64,000 nucleotides of DNA from Nitzschia sp. DOCU1 (GCA_951394045.1 OX595995.1:1674001-1738000); one strand, 5' to 3'; numbered from the stretch's first letter, positions 11,088 through 22,165 are shown. Notes: generated by a model from the letters alone, not told the origin. Made by a program: numbers and translations.

Positions 11088-13203
11088 GAAGAGGAGTAAG
11101 AATAGTACTCTCAGATCTGCTTCGAGTCAGAAGATTTTGATTTTGTGAGGGCTTGAGCTCCCTTAGGTTCTGGCCACATCGGATCTCGGGCTTTTAATCT
11201 CGTTGTCAAAGAACATTGGGCATTCTTGCACACTTTAATTGGGGACGATGTAGTTTCGCCGCCCTTTCCCGTTGTCAAAGGACATTGGACATTCTTGCAA
11301 ACGCTTTAATTGGGGACGATGTAGTTTCGCCGCCCTGTCCTTGTTCCACAGCATTCCGAACGGGAACGAGAATGCTGCTGTAGCCTTACGAGAATTGTTC
11401 TTTGTTCGATGGTGCTTGTTCGTTGAAGAGAATACGAGTTTGTGGTAAACGATGGCACAACGAGTTCTGAACCCCGTTTTAATAGCTCTCCTGACGGAAA
11501 GAAAGTCGATTGGGCCAGGATTATTATCTATTGAAGAACGCGAACGAAATGTAATAGGACTACGGTAGCCGGTCCGATAAATGAACAACGAAATCCATCA
11601 TCATTTGTTTTATTTAGCGTTTGGGAGAACCGCTGGCTGCACTTGTGGTCAATACCGGACAAGAATTTTGGGTGGTGGTGTCGCGTCTTCAATTCGTGCA
11701 CGAAACAAACGGGAACAAAGGCATATATCGATATTTGTCTATGAGCCCGTAGTGATGCAGTTTTCTCAGGTGTGGGATTGGGAAGAATTCTCAATTAGCA
11801 CCAGACAATCCGCCAGCAAAAACGCAAGACAAAAATGTTGTGGGAAAGTTCGGTTCGCTGCTAAAAGAAACCGCTTCATTAGTACAAATGTCGTATTTTA
11901 TCCATAAGAAACTACCACATTTGGAGGCTTATATGCTGGTTTTGTCCTTAAGCCTCAAAACCCCAATGACCGTTCAGGGGACGATTGATTCGAGATGCCT
12001 AAGATGGTTGAGGGACGAAAAGTTTTGCGGCGTTGAAGCCCAAGTGCGGATGTTTGTGATGAGAAGTTGTTTCTGACCGAAATTGGGTCAGCTTGCTGCG
12101 GATACGAATTTCACTATTACATTCTTATTCTGCATCGTTGTGCAATACTTCTTTTGCTGACTGATTCTCGGCGGCGACCGAAAGTTGTTTGAAGCAGTGC
12201 CGCCGGGGACGCACGAGGAAACGTCAAACGGAATCATGCATGGCAGCGGGGAACGACTGAACGTGTGTGCGAAGTTCGACGCTGCTCTTTCCAAAACGGC
12301 AGCACGACCACCAGCGCCAGAAAAACGCACAGGACCACATGGGTACAAACTTCTTTCTTCTCTGTGATCGGATTGGATTTAGGGGTGAGTTGCCCGGGGA
12401 ACACGAGGCCAGCACTCTCCAAAGATTGCAAATAAAAAAGCACTGGCTAGAATAAAACAGCCCCATGCATGACCGCCCAGCGTCGTCATCGTCCCGGGAA
12501 AAAGAAAAGAAATGACGCCGATTGCGGTGTGATAGTCTGCTGATCGCTGCTACTGGTGTACTACTAGAGTACTACTACTACTATTAAAGCAGCGAAAAGT
12601 GCGCGCTATCCATTTAGCAGCTACCTGCTGGACGATTGGAAAGTAGGATGATGATGCCCCTCTTCTGCTGCTTGGTTCGACGACGACTATTTGAAGCCCA
12701 TGACCTGGTTTCACTGCCCAGACATTATATGTCTACGGTAGTAGAATCACCACGATATGGTGTTGTGTATCATGGGGGCGATCTACTTTTGCTGCTGATA
12801 ACGGTAGTATATGATTGTTCTCCCTGCTTTACTACAAGGATGAGGTTTCTCGTCCCCGCACCAGCAGCAGAGCCCTAGTAAACACATGGCCGTCAGCCTT
12901 CTTATTCTCCAGTCAAGCTGTGCATGTAGTTTTTCTTTTTGTGTAAAGTTTGCAAAAGAGGTCTTTATGCAACACACATTCCGGATACGGAGCGGCGAAG
13001 GTGCTGTGAACGGGCAGCGCCAAAGGATATTGAGAGGTCAAAGCAGGAGGATGATGTTGTGAGGCTCGCAATACTCCCGTTCATGTGTTTGTCGCCGGCA
13101 CCGCCATTGTAACCTTACAGACATGACCGTTGGATAGGCTCGCGCGTCTAATACGACATATGTTGCTGTATTTATGACAATAGTCACAATTTCCTATGCA
13201 GGC
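11088..13203. other. Intergenic region including HSF upstream DNA
   Basis: No coding sequence I can support. It contains the 70-bp tandem duplication at 11202-11340 and a TACTACTAG-rich patch at 12545-12590. Small ORFs on both strands show no domain-like pattern. Confidence 0.5.
11202..11340. repeat. Direct tandem duplication, two units of about 70 bp
   Basis: Unit 1 is 11202-11270 and unit 2 is 11271-11340. Both begin GTTGTCAAAG and share a long identical core (TTTAATTGGGGACGATGTAG), with a few substitutions and small indels. The pair lies about 115-255 bp upstream of the heat shock factor ATG. Confidence 0.9.
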
Positions 13204-13360
13204 ATGATGCACTATCCAGAACCCGACGAAATCTTAGAAGCTGCCAAGACCAGATCAAAAAGCTGTACGTTGAGGTTCACTTTTTCATTCTTTTCCTTCT
13301 GTGACAAAGTAGCAAGGGGCCAAACATCCATTTCTAGAGTCGCCTTCGCATTCTCCTCGG

Positions 13361-13945
13361 TTGGCAACACCGCAACCCGATTCTCTTATTGAGGACCTTT
13401 TTCTACATCATAACGAGCGGGGCAAAGAACGAAACATCATTATCGACACGATGGGGTTGGGTACTCAAGTTGCTAAACTTAATTGCTTCTCGCAACGAGA
13501 AGAAATTGAAGATTTGGAGGAGGTCCGAGTGAAGGGGCGAGAAGAACTACGGGCCCTCATGTTTTCCAAGGAACCAGTAGATTGGAAAGCTGTCATGATA
13601 AAGGCCCACGAATTGCAGGTGCGGGAAGACAAGATTTTCTACCAACAAGAACTCGAAGAAGCCAGAGAACGGGACAAGAAGGAAGTGAGGGAGAAACAAA
13701 AGCGGTATGACCGATTTGGGCGCCTCGTTGTGTCTAAAATCAAGCATGACAATGACGATGGAATGCGTGTTGGTCTACTTGTGTCCAAGGAAAATGATCG
13801 ACAAGTATCCAAGAAAGAAGATCGAAGTGTCGCTGGCAATTCATACGATACTCTATCGGAACACACCTCTGATGAGACAATTTTGAGCGATGATGACCGG
13901 CTTTACTCCAGGAGCTATTTTCTACCCGACAAAGCGTCGCTCTAG
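13361..13945 (+). CDS. Hypothetical charged, helix-rich protein
   Basis: Open frame of 195 codons; the first in-frame ATG is 13451 (164 aa). The product is rich in Glu, Lys and Arg, with a predicted long helix (EELEEARERDKKEVREKQKR, about residues 60-80 of the ATG form), then a Ser/Asp-rich tail ending RSYFLPDKASL. The frame reads convincingly upstream of 13451 (RLATPQPDSLIEDLF). An upstream exon from ATG 13204 to 13264 could join at 13317 across a 52-bp intron (GTACGT donor, pyrimidine-rich tract, AG), adding MMHYPEPDEILEAAKTRSKS. This joint is plausible but unproven. I recognise no family. Confidence 0.5.
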   Translation: MATPQPDSLIEDLFLHHNERGKERNIIIDTMGLGTQVAKLNCFSQREEIEDLEEVRVKGREELRALMFSKEPVDWKAVMIKAHELQVREDKIFYQQELEEARERDKKEVREKQKRYDRFGRLVVSKIKHDNDDGMRVGLLVSKENDRQVSKKEDRSVAGNSYDTLSEHTSDETILSDDDRLYSRSYFLPDKASL

Positions 13946-15428
13946 ATAGCTGAATTTACCATGTTGTTTGCGTGGCTTCTCACCATCACTCATGGTGCGG
14001 GAGTCGGCTGGGGCGCTCCCCACCATACGAAACAAGCCGGTGTGGTCTTGTCGTCTTCGCGATAAGCAAGGGTCAGCTCTCAGGGATTTTTGATTATTTG
14101 TTCAGAGCTCTTCCTTGTCAAGTCTCAAAACCGCTCGGACAATTTCGTAGTACCAGGTCCTTCCCGCCATACCCGCATGTTTACGTCAATAGATACGATT
14201 GTTGGAATGACTTTCAAGTTTCTTGCTACATAGTAGTACAATATATTCCGATCGCACTGTCGCCAGGATGTGATCAACTGAAAACATGTCCTCGAGCTGC
14301 TCGTGCAAAGATCTTGCAGCAAACCGCCCAGCACGGCGGCAATGATGGCGCCGTAGTCCCGTTACATATCATCGGGCAAATACTCGTAGCTCATTGCGAG
14401 TGCATAGTTCAGCGAATCATTGACTGCAACCGCAACTTGACCGGTCAATAGTAGCGGCCGGGCGTCTTTAGTCGTCGGTCTGTAGACAAAAAGGGTCACA
14501 TGCACTTCTTCAAAAAGTCGAGCTTACGTAGGCTGAATTTGTCGTAGAAAATCGGTTCCACAAGAATGTGATTGGTCGTTGTCGGAATTGGTGATGTAAT
14601 CTCGAGATTACCGCCCGTAAAATTTCATGTTATTCTGTACGTCTTCCATGAGGACTTGGACCGGACCATACAATCGACAGCGATTTTTTCGAAAGAGCTC
14701 TCAAATGAAACCAAAATTTACTCTTTTCCCAGTGACCGGCTCCATGTTTCCTTGCTCGATTCACAGACGACGATCTTTGGGTCTGAGTCTCGGTACATCC
14801 AAACGAATGCGAGCAAGACACGCAGAGCACAATCAACGATCTGTCATTCCGCCAGAACTGTCAACCGAATCTGACGTCAGGAGGTATGTTGTTGTTCCAA
14901 TCTGTACATTAGCCGTCCATTCCTCCAACGAGTTGTCTCTTTCTATTGGGGACGACGCCTTGCCAAAACGGAGTGGCAGTCATGAAATGCTTCGCATCAA
15001 TCTTCGTTGCCCATGGCAAAAAATCTTTGGCGGTATCTTTTGAGTCTGTTATCCGCACGATGAGCCGACGCGTGGATCTTCAAATGGCAGAACACAAAAT
15101 GAAAATTTTCGGCTTCGTGCACCGCACACAATACATGACCTGTGAGACATATTTCGACCAATCATGGGAGACTTAGGCTCGCGCCAAAGGCCCCCATGGA
15201 CGTCATGACGCGTGTATTTCATCCCCATCGACGTCACAACGCGTGGCTGCGCGTGCGCTGCAGCCGGTCATGTCTTCAAATATCCAATCGAGAGTACTTG
15301 GCATCACCTTTGGGCACATGCACCCTCGTCGGAGCCATCAAATGCAATCCTTCAAAAACATGCCGATCACAACTCAATCATAAAATTGCCATCGTCAACA
15401 CTGACGCTTGTTCATATCATCATCCACC
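13946..15428. other. Intergenic; decayed minus-strand coding-like traces
   Basis: No intact gene. On the minus strand between about 14450 and 14130, frames give protein-like stretches (for example NDSLNYALAMSYEYLPDD, a stop, then RDYGAIIAAVLGGLLQDL) that may be an old coding remnant I cannot name. The last 200 bp form the upstream region of the FTR1 gene. Confidence 0.35.
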
Positions 15429-16508
15429 ATGACAGCAGATAGCAACGACGGCGGATCAGGAAGCACCGTCTTCAACGTGGCCATTGCCACTATCTTTGCC
15501 CGTGAGTTTCTTGAAGGGGCGATCATTATTGGCAATTACCGAACGGTAATTCAGAAGAACGAAGATTGGGACGATGCCACCAAACGGACGGCTCTCAAGA
15601 CTGTCACGTACTCGGCCACGGCAGCTTCGATCGTGGCGATACTCATCGTTATCGCTGTTGCCATTCCTCTCGGTATTCTCTCCAAGGATTTGAACGAAAA
15701 CGCTGTTATGCTTATCGAAGGGTTTTCGAAGGTGATCGCTTCCATCTGCATCATTCAGCTTTCTGTTAAGATTCCAGTGTGGCTTGGCCTCTACTGGAAG
15801 GTTTCGATATTTCCCTGGAAGAACAAGGAACTCAAGAAGCGTGAAAAGGAAGTTCTCAGTCTGTCAGAGATTCGTTTCAACGTTGCCTGGAACATCTGGC
15901 GAGAAGTTGGTGAGTGTGGAGTCTTTTTGATTCCCTTCTTTTTGGGCACCGACGCCAAGGCAATTCCAGTCAGTGCTTTGGTGGGTATTGCCGTTGCTCT
16001 CTTCGTTGGTATCGGCATGCATATTGCCAATCACCGCATGAAATCCAAGTTTTGGCTTGCTTTTGTGATGAGTGGCCTAATGCTATTCTTGGCGGTCGGC
16101 CTCTTTGTCGGTGGATGCCACGAGTTTGAAGAAGTTTGGGGAGAAACCAGGAAGGTCTGGCAAGTTGCAAATGATTTCTGGAGCAGCAGTTCATTCCCCA
16201 TGGTGATGCTCAAGCCATTTGGCTACTCATCCAGCCGAACCGTCCTCCAAATGACGACGTTTTGGTGCTCGTTGGCCGTGGGCTTAGCGTACCACTACCT
16301 CAAGTGGACTGCCACCAAGGATTACAGGGCCCGATACTATGCGGCGTATCCCGAAGAGGATCCTGCTAATGCCGCTACTGCCGCCAAGACTGTCGACCTA
16401 GAAGGTGGAACGGAAGCCTTGAAGCCTGTATCGGACGAGGACTCGGAAGAGCAGCAAGACGAATCGCCGGCTCAAACCGACAAAACGTCTGAAGAAGAAA
16501 CGGCATAA
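15429..16508 (+). CDS. FTR1: FTR1-family high-affinity iron permease
   Basis: ATG 15429 has a good context (CACCATGAC) and gives 359 aa; the frame extends a little upstream only from a TTG. FTR1 permeases move Fe(III) across the plasma membrane, usually coupled to a multicopper ferroxidase. The first iron-binding motif reads REFLEG (residues 25-30), in place of the usual REGLE, followed by AIIIGNY. The second is WREVGECGVF (about 157-166), where REGLE/REGIE is normal. Around seven hydrophobic segments span residues 15-300: SATAASIVAILIVIAVAIPLG, an ISALVGIAVALFVGIGMHIAN-like helix, and the LAFVMSGLMLFLAVGLFVGG segment. The C-terminus is a soluble acidic tail (about residues 315-359) with many Glu, Asp and Gln. 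No ferroxidase gene is seen nearby. Single exon. Confidence 0.87.
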   Translation: MTADSNDGGSGSTVFNVAIATIFAREFLEGAIIIGNYRTVIQKNEDWDDATKRTALKTVTYSATAASIVAILIVIAVAIPLGILSKDLNENAVMLIEGFSKVIASICIIQLSVKIPVWLGLYWKVSIFPWKNKELKKREKEVLSLSEIRFNVAWNIWREVGECGVFLIPFFLGTDAKAIPVSALVGIAVALFVGIGMHIANHRMKSKFWLAFVMSGLMLFLAVGLFVGGCHEFEEVWGETRKVWQVANDFWSSSSFPMVMLKPFGYSSSRTVLQMTTFWCSLAVGLAYHYLKWTATKDYRARYYAAYPEEDPANAATAAKTVDLEGGTEALKPVSDEDSEEQQDESPAQTDKTSEEETA

Positions 16509-16519
16509 TCGAATCATGA

Positions 16520-16910
16520 GTGTGAGATAATATTGCTAATACTACTATAGATCATCAAAACAAACCACTTCTTTTCCACAAACCGTTCAAGCGAAGACCG
16601 GGAACTGTGCCGTTCGTCACGACACTTTTGATCACAACTTCCTTCAAGCATCAGCTGTCGTTTCGGCATAACGCAACTTTTCTTTCTAGACTTCGTCTTT
16701 GCCCTAGCCCACTCCCAGTAGGGCACATTGATCACAGTCCACCCCAGCCGTTCCTAAAACCGCCTTTTAACCTTGTTGGGCCCGTTCTCCGCTCCCTCCA
16801 AGACGTTACCACTGCCGACCTCACGCAAATAATGAAAAGGGCCGTCGAACTCAATGACGATCATCCGTTCCCTGCATGCAGCATTAATCATGGCAAAAAA
16901 GCCGGGAATA
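16520..16910 (-). pseudogene. RAP-domain protein remnant with an internal stop
   Basis: Reading 16910 to 16690 on the minus strand gives the RAP-domain pattern: MIVIEFDGPFHYLRE, a spacer, then NKVKRRF, a TAG stop at 16754-16756, then ERLGWTVINVPYWEW. RAP domains (FASTK and OPR-type organelle RNA-binding proteins) typically read IEVDGPSHF ... TxxKRRLLexxGWxVVxIPYWEW. The domain is therefore complete except for the stop, which replaces the expected hydrophobic residue. No upstream part of a RAP protein is visible, so this looks like the 3' stub of a lost gene. Confidence 0.55.
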
Positions 16911-17115
16911 AAGGAATGACCGGGATACGGGCGGGAAGCCTGGATTAGAGGAATTGGGCCGTGTGATCAGCTTCGTCCGCTTGGGTGATGGGAGCGTATC
17001 CTACAAAGTTACTATGGGTTTAGGCAGCACGACCACCGAAGAGATTGTCAACGAAAGTGAAGTTGAACAACGGTCCCCTTACGGATGGAAGGTCCACTGG
17101 AAAGCCCCGCGTTGA
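16905..17115 (+). other. Unassigned coding-like fragment
   Basis: A plus-strand frame between 16905 and 17115 reads protein-like (LEELGRVISFVRLGDGSVSY and on to GWKVHWKAPR, then a stop). It has no start codon or neighbouring exon I can identify. It may be a last exon or a remnant; I do not recognise it. Confidence 0.25.
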
Positions 17116-17204
17116 ATTCCTGCTAGTCGCGATCCTCTTTCCCGTTCAAGCCATATACCAGGCAAACTCTTTGAGTAATCATATCTCTCAACTTAAGTCA
17201 ATTA

Positions 17205-20200
17205 CTAATCCGTGTAGCTTTTCAATATGGCCAACAAGACGCCTCCTTCATTTTCGACGCGCCCCAGGTAGGCTCCCGCATCCCCAAAGCGAACCGCCAA
17301 TTGACAGGGCTTGTCGTCGTCCAAATTTCTCAACACATATTCCCTCAGCACCGGTTTGGGCAATCGATCCGTCGTTTCCATATTTCTTTGTCGCTGCTGC
17401 TGATAAATGGCATCCAAACAGCCCTTGCGACCCAATGGATCAGTTAGTGCGACAGTAGTTCCGTCCGTCAATCTCAGCAACTCTTGGACAAGCATGTATT
17501 GGCATGGAAATTTCGACAGCAAGGATACGGCTCGAGCCAGCATGGTTTCCGTCACACTCAGAGCATTGCAAGCTTCTTCGCAAGCAAAGATGGATTCTTC
17601 CGAAATATATTGGTTAGCAGTGGCCGTACTCGTACTGGCATTGTCACTCGAGGCCGCTTGGAACAAGGCACCCGTAGCATCGTCCGCCAAGGATTGGAGA
17701 GCCCGCTCCAACTTGTGGCGCAGCTTTTGCACCGTCGCCTTGAACAGAGGGACTTTCAGGGCGTCTTCAGCGGACGATACGAGGGCAAAATAGGCCGACG
17801 ACAAATTGACCGCCATGACTTGATTTACCAAATTGGCCGGGTGCATTTGCTCCAAATAATCCAGTGCCATTTCCACTGTACTTTCAAAGTCAAACAAGGG
17901 TTGTTGTTCGGCCGCAGGCACAGCGGCCGCCTTTTCCCACGTTGACGCCCAAAAGTCTCTTGTGGCAACCAGAATCTTCATGGCCTCGCTAGCGCGATCC
18001 AATTTTTTAGCGGCAGATTCGTAGTATGCGTCCGCCACGGAAACATCATCTGGCAGTGGGTCATCATAGTCGTCCAAGGGACTTCCGGGATTGCCATACC
18101 ATCTGGTAAAATCGTCGATTGTGGCATTGGGATTGGCGGCCTTGAACGCGCTCATGTCACTCAATAACTTTGGTCGTTGAAGCCGATGTGCTAATTCGAT
18201 GCGGGCCTGTAGGACAGCCTTTCTGGATTCTCCTTCTCGCTGTTCATTGACCAACATGTGTTTGCGTTCCATGACCAAATCGTCCGTCAGAGGAGCAGGC
18301 CGCTGGAGATATGGGGCGTACAATTGATCTCCGGTGCTCAACATGACCTTGTGGACAGGACATCGGGCACCGGGACGACGTCGCATGTCAGCCACATTGA
18401 CGACAGTATCCAAAGTGACAAACCCATGTTTCATACTGAAAATAGATCCTGCCTCAGCCGCGTCAAAGTAGGCTTGGCTCAAACTACACGTCGTGGTACG
18501 CGACGCAGCAGAATCACCCGAGCCCTCTGAGTCTTCCTGTTCCTCATCCTGCATAATAGTACCTTCCCATCCTCGCAAATCCGTCAAGTCGCTCGTTCCT
18601 TGCATCATACTGGCCCGCCGTCGCTGCCGATTGTAGTCTCCCAGACTGTCGTCGGCATCCAAGTCATCCATGTCTGGCGGAGCCGGCATGACGAAATCAA
18701 AGCCTGTATCATCAATCGTGCGTTGCGCAAATTCCACACCCACGGCATCTCGTGGAGCATAGCCTGGTTCATCCATAACCCAAAACTCGAGATCGGAATT
18801 GATGGTGGGTGGACCATAGTCCGCCTTGGGCGCTGCAGCATCGGGCTCTACACTCGACTTGGCCTTGGGCCACTTGCGCTTCTTGCCACCGTTCGTAAGC
18901 ACAACTTTGGAGGGATGAGGAGGGTCATCCGGCGGAGGAGGGAGTTCGGAAGGCAATTTGTCACTACCGACGGGTCGCCATTTGGGCCGTCCATCTCCAT
19001 CGTCGTACTCGTCGTCCTCCTCGTCTTCTCCAACTTGAGTCGGAACGCGTCCTGGCGTATCGACCCCAATTTTGACCGAGGCTGGCACTTGCCCTTGTTC
19101 CAAGAATCGTTCCATGACTTCATGTTCGAGCAGTTCACTGGCAACAATGCACTCGACGCCTACTTGAAAGACTTGAAGCTTTTGTCCAATCAAACAATGA
19201 TAATCGTCCGGATCTGGTTCGCAGCCATTTAAAAAGGCACTAAAATTGGCTTTGTGTCCAATGGTAGTAAAGCACCGGTGTTGATAGAGCTCAAGAGGGT
19301 GTGGATCCAATCCCGCCACATATTGAAGATTCGGCAAGGACTCCCTCGCATGCCAGCGCCTTCGAAGTTCTTGACAAAAGACGGTCCACACTAATGACAT
19401 GCTTGACAAGGCACGCAGTTTGGCAAGGTGTGCAAACAATAATGATACCAATCGTCCGTAGGGCGCCGCCCGTCGAAAGGGCAGACACAAATCGTCTCTG
19501 GCCAAGAATTGTTCTTCAGGTGAACTTGGAAATCCCGAGACTAAATCTCCTTGCAAGACCGCATGAACAATACTCTCGGCCTGTTCCAAGGATATCATAT
19601 CTTCCATGATACTGCTCCAATCCATGGCTTGGACTATTTTTCTTGTAGCATTTCCACACTTTGACTTTTCTGCCAATTTCAATGCCACGACGGTACCCGC
19701 ATCATCATCCCATAATTCCACCAACTCGGCATCCATCAAATGCTCCAAGAGAGTTTCTCCGGGAAGTGTCGCGGATCGAATGAGTGCAGCAAGGACACAC
19801 CGTTGATTGGCCGCCAAAGTTGCTACGGAAGCGTCTCGATCATAATAGACTTGCACGACAAATCGACTGGGATGCAAGGGATCCAAAATGGCTTTCTCGA
19901 CACTCTCTTCCATGTCTAGCCAATCGCGCTTGCTTACCGAATTTTGGGAACGAATCCGGAGTGGAAAGGTCAATAAGGGTTCGGTGACTTTCCCGTCGGC
20001 ACTTACTTTGCCGCTCCATGTCGAAGTAGCATAGACACTGCCCACAGGATCATCAATGGGACCCCAAACGGGCGTTTTTGAACTTGTAGAAGTAGTGCTC
20101 TCCATGTAGTCATAGTATTCTCCATAAGACCGCCGTGAGCTACTCACATTTCCACTCCAGGCTTCTTCCAACAAATCCATCGCGTACGCTTGACAATGTT

Positions 20201-21608
20201 TTTTGTAAAGCGTAAACTCGGTATCGTCGGGACGTGGTGTCGATGTCAAGACGGTATTCATGCGACGCCATTCTTGTTCGAGGGCATTGGATGCACCAAA
20301 CAATGTATTGGAAGGCGTGGGGGGAGGTTTGAACCATCCAAAGACATGTCGAGCTCCACTCAATACGACAACTTGTCGCTGGGAGTTGGTAGGACAATGT
20401 TGGAGTAATACCGACGCCCAAATCGAAAGACGAGATGTGGCAGTCAGAGCATGGTGTAATTCCCCGCCCCCTACATCCTTGGTGGCCGAAATCCACATAG
20501 TAGCTGCCGTGGTGGGTGTGTCCAAGGCCGTCCCAGCAATGTTGGAGGTGACTCGACCACACACCAATGGAGGTACATAGTGGGAATTCCAAAAGGTTCT
20601 TTGGGCGCGTCGTTTATAAGCTCGCGACACTGCAGGAAGTTCGACATTTACCAAGGCTTGAGCCCACGTGGGGAAAATGGGAATTCCACGAGGTGGAGCG
20701 GCCTTGTGAATCGTTGCTGCCGCCACGCTGGCAGTGCCGGCAGCTCCGGTACTACTATTTCCGTCAAATTCTTTGGCTTGAATCGTCGTTCCCACTAGAT
20801 AATCCGGATTTGCAACCGTAAGACTTGCCGGGCTGTGGGCACTCAATTGCGTTGTGGTGACATCCCCGAATTGACTGGCGGTCGTCGATCCAGCATACGG
20901 TTGTTGTGGGTGTACAAGTTGTAATTCATTGGGTCGATAGATGCCCCAAACTCCAAAGGCCGGAATCCCACAGTGACAATTACTCGTCGCACAATTCAAA
21001 GCAGTTTGCAACCATCCCCCTAGGGTAGACCCCAACACCCATTGTGCAGTGGCTTGATAGTCATGACGTTCCAACACGCTCGCGCCAATCCATTCTAGTA
21101 GATCCAATGGGATTTCGGGTTGGATTGGCGACAGGGATATGTGTTGTCCAATACCAAACAGCCTGGCAAAATTATCAAATAAAAAGTCATTGGCGGGCAT
21201 GATTCCAAACGGAGATCTCTGCAAAGACTTGACTAGAGAAGGGGCGTCCTCGGCAGAAGCAGATGCGGCTGTCAAAGGTTCGACTGCCCCGGGCACATCT
21301 TCTAAATCTACCGCCAATGTCCCACTAGCACCGGGTTCATCCCACAAAGCCAGTTCTAAATCCACCGTCACTACCGAGCGTCCTTGTCGTGTTGTTACGG
21401 GAATGTTCCACACGATTGTATTGGATCGAATGAGAGGACATGATGGATTATCTCCCACATAGTCAGAAGAAGAAGTAACTCCTCCTAACGATACGTGACG
21501 ATCACATCCCTTGTCGACATGCCAGGTTCGTAACGTAGTTTCGACATCTCGACTCAAACGCTCCAAAGCCGTCGAGCAGGAATAATCCGTGTATTCTTCT
21601 TCTTCCAT
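17205..21608 (-). CDS. Rab3 GTPase-activating protein catalytic subunit-like
   Basis: ATG at 21608 gives 1,467 aa in one exon; the frame extends upstream only from a GTG. The N-terminus (YTDYSCSTALERLSRDVE) matches the start of Rab3GAP1. Further family landmarks are LVWTVFCQELRRRWHARESL (about residue 735-760), a KWRPVGSDKLP segment (about 870), and near residue 1155 SFKAANPNATIDDFTRWYG, followed by an FWASTWEKAAAVPAAEQQPL stretch. With a non-catalytic subunit, Rab3GAP acts on Rab18/Rab3-type GTPases at ER, Golgi and secretory membranes, as GAP and (for Rab18) GEF. The protein is about 50 percent longer than the human homologue because of Thr/Ser/Asp-rich insertions. No Rab3GAP2-like gene is in the window. 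Confidence 0.83.
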   Translation of the reverse strand: MEEEEYTDYSCSTALERLSRDVETTLRTWHVDKGCDRHVSLGGVTSSSDYVGDNPSCPLIRSNTIVWNIPVTTRQGRSVVTVDLELALWDEPGASGTLAVDLEDVPGAVEPLTAASASAEDAPSLVKSLQRSPFGIMPANDFLFDNFARLFGIGQHISLSPIQPEIPLDLLEWIGASVLERHDYQATAQWVLGSTLGGWLQTALNCATSNCHCGIPAFGVWGIYRPNELQLVHPQQPYAGSTTASQFGDVTTTQLSAHSPASLTVANPDYLVGTTIQAKEFDGNSSTGAAGTASVAAATIHKAAPPRGIPIFPTWAQALVNVELPAVSRAYKRRAQRTFWNSHYVPPLVCGRVTSNIAGTALDTPTTAATMWISATKDVGGGELHHALTATSRLSIWASVLLQHCPTNSQRQVVVLSGARHVFGWFKPPPTPSNTLFGASNALEQEWRRMNTVLTSTPRPDDTEFTLYKKHCQAYAMDLLEEAWSGNVSSSRRSYGEYYDYMESTTSTSSKTPVWGPIDDPVGSVYATSTWSGKVSADGKVTEPLLTFPLRIRSQNSVSKRDWLDMEESVEKAILDPLHPSRFVVQVYYDRDASVATLAANQRCVLAALIRSATLPGETLLEHLMDAELVELWDDDAGTVVALKLAEKSKCGNATRKIVQAMDWSSIMEDMISLEQAESIVHAVLQGDLVSGFPSSPEEQFLARDDLCLPFRRAAPYGRLVSLLFAHLAKLRALSSMSLVWTVFCQELRRRWHARESLPNLQYVAGLDPHPLELYQHRCFTTIGHKANFSAFLNGCEPDPDDYHCLIGQKLQVFQVGVECIVASELLEHEVMERFLEQGQVPASVKIGVDTPGRVPTQVGEDEEDDEYDDGDGRPKWRPVGSDKLPSELPPPPDDPPHPSKVVLTNGGKKRKWPKAKSSVEPDAAAPKADYGPPTINSDLEFWVMDEPGYAPRDAVGVEFAQRTIDDTGFDFVMPAPPDMDDLDADDSLGDYNRQRRRASMMQGTSDLTDLRGWEGTIMQDEEQEDSEGSGDSAASRTTTCSLSQAYFDAAEAGSIFSMKHGFVTLDTVVNVADMRRRPGARCPVHKVMLSTGDQLYAPYLQRPAPLTDDLVMERKHMLVNEQREGESRKAVLQARIELAHRLQRPKLLSDMSAFKAANPNATIDDFTRWYGNPGSPLDDYDDPLPDDVSVADAYYESAAKKLDRASEAMKILVATRDFWASTWEKAAAVPAAEQQPLFDFESTVEMALDYLEQMHPANLVNQVMAVNLSSAYFALVSSAEDALKVPLFKATVQKLRHKLERALQSLADDATGALFQAASSDNASTSTATANQYISEESIFACEEACNALSVTETMLARAVSLLSKFPCQYMLVQELLRLTDGTTVALTDPLGRKGCLDAIYQQQRQRNMETTDRLPKPVLREYVLRNLDDDKPCQLAVRFGDAGAYLGRVENEGGVLLAILKSYTD

Positions 21609-22165
21609 GATATTGGATGAAATGGGGTGCGATTCGATTCCCTGAGTGTTTAACTGGGGTTCAACTGTTAACAACAGCCCGGCCGCACAAACAACCACAA
21701 CAACAACGCTAGTATCTTACACACCAGCAGCAGCGGTAGATAGTACTGTGCTCGTGGTAGCTAGCCGAAAGAGGAAACGAAAGCTGTGCAATGAAAGAAC
21801 AATAAAGGCACTTGCTTCATTGAAAAAGCCACCATGGTATGCCTTGCTACCGAGAGGTGCGGCCAGAGGGAAGATTTTGGGGTCCAAAAGCGCGCTTTGT
21901 TTTGAATTGCCTTACGCACGGGGAGTCATTTTCGGTGGGGTCAGTGCATGTGATACACCCAATATAACGTCTTATAACTGTGAACGGAAAGATTTCCAAC
22001 CAAAGAGTCACAAAGGCTGCGCCTGCCTGCCTCTGTCGATTAGGGTCGTTGAAGTCAAATCGGCAACTGTGCATGCATGCATCCCGATTCCACTGCTTGT
22101 ATTAGCTTACGGTAGCTATGTAACTAGGTGCCGATTTGACGGCGAATGCGTGCCATAAGCTAGTA
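21609..22165. other. Intergenic between Rab3GAP-like and TRM10-like genes
   Basis: Contains the upstream region of the Rab3GAP-like gene (21609-21800) and the 3' flank of the TRM10-like gene. No gene seen. Confidence 0.5.

Noticed and set aside
11340..11600. Possible heat shock elements before the HSF gene
   Set aside because: Several GAA and TTC units occur, but none in the required nTTCnnGAAnnTTCn spacing.
13972..14451. Plus-strand 159-aa ORF
   Set aside because: No recognisable domain and composition unlike neighbouring genes; the opposite strand looks as protein-like but is broken.
18600..19232. Plus-strand 210-aa ORF inside the Rab3GAP-like gene
   Set aside because: It is antisense to a well-conserved coding region and has shadow-type composition.
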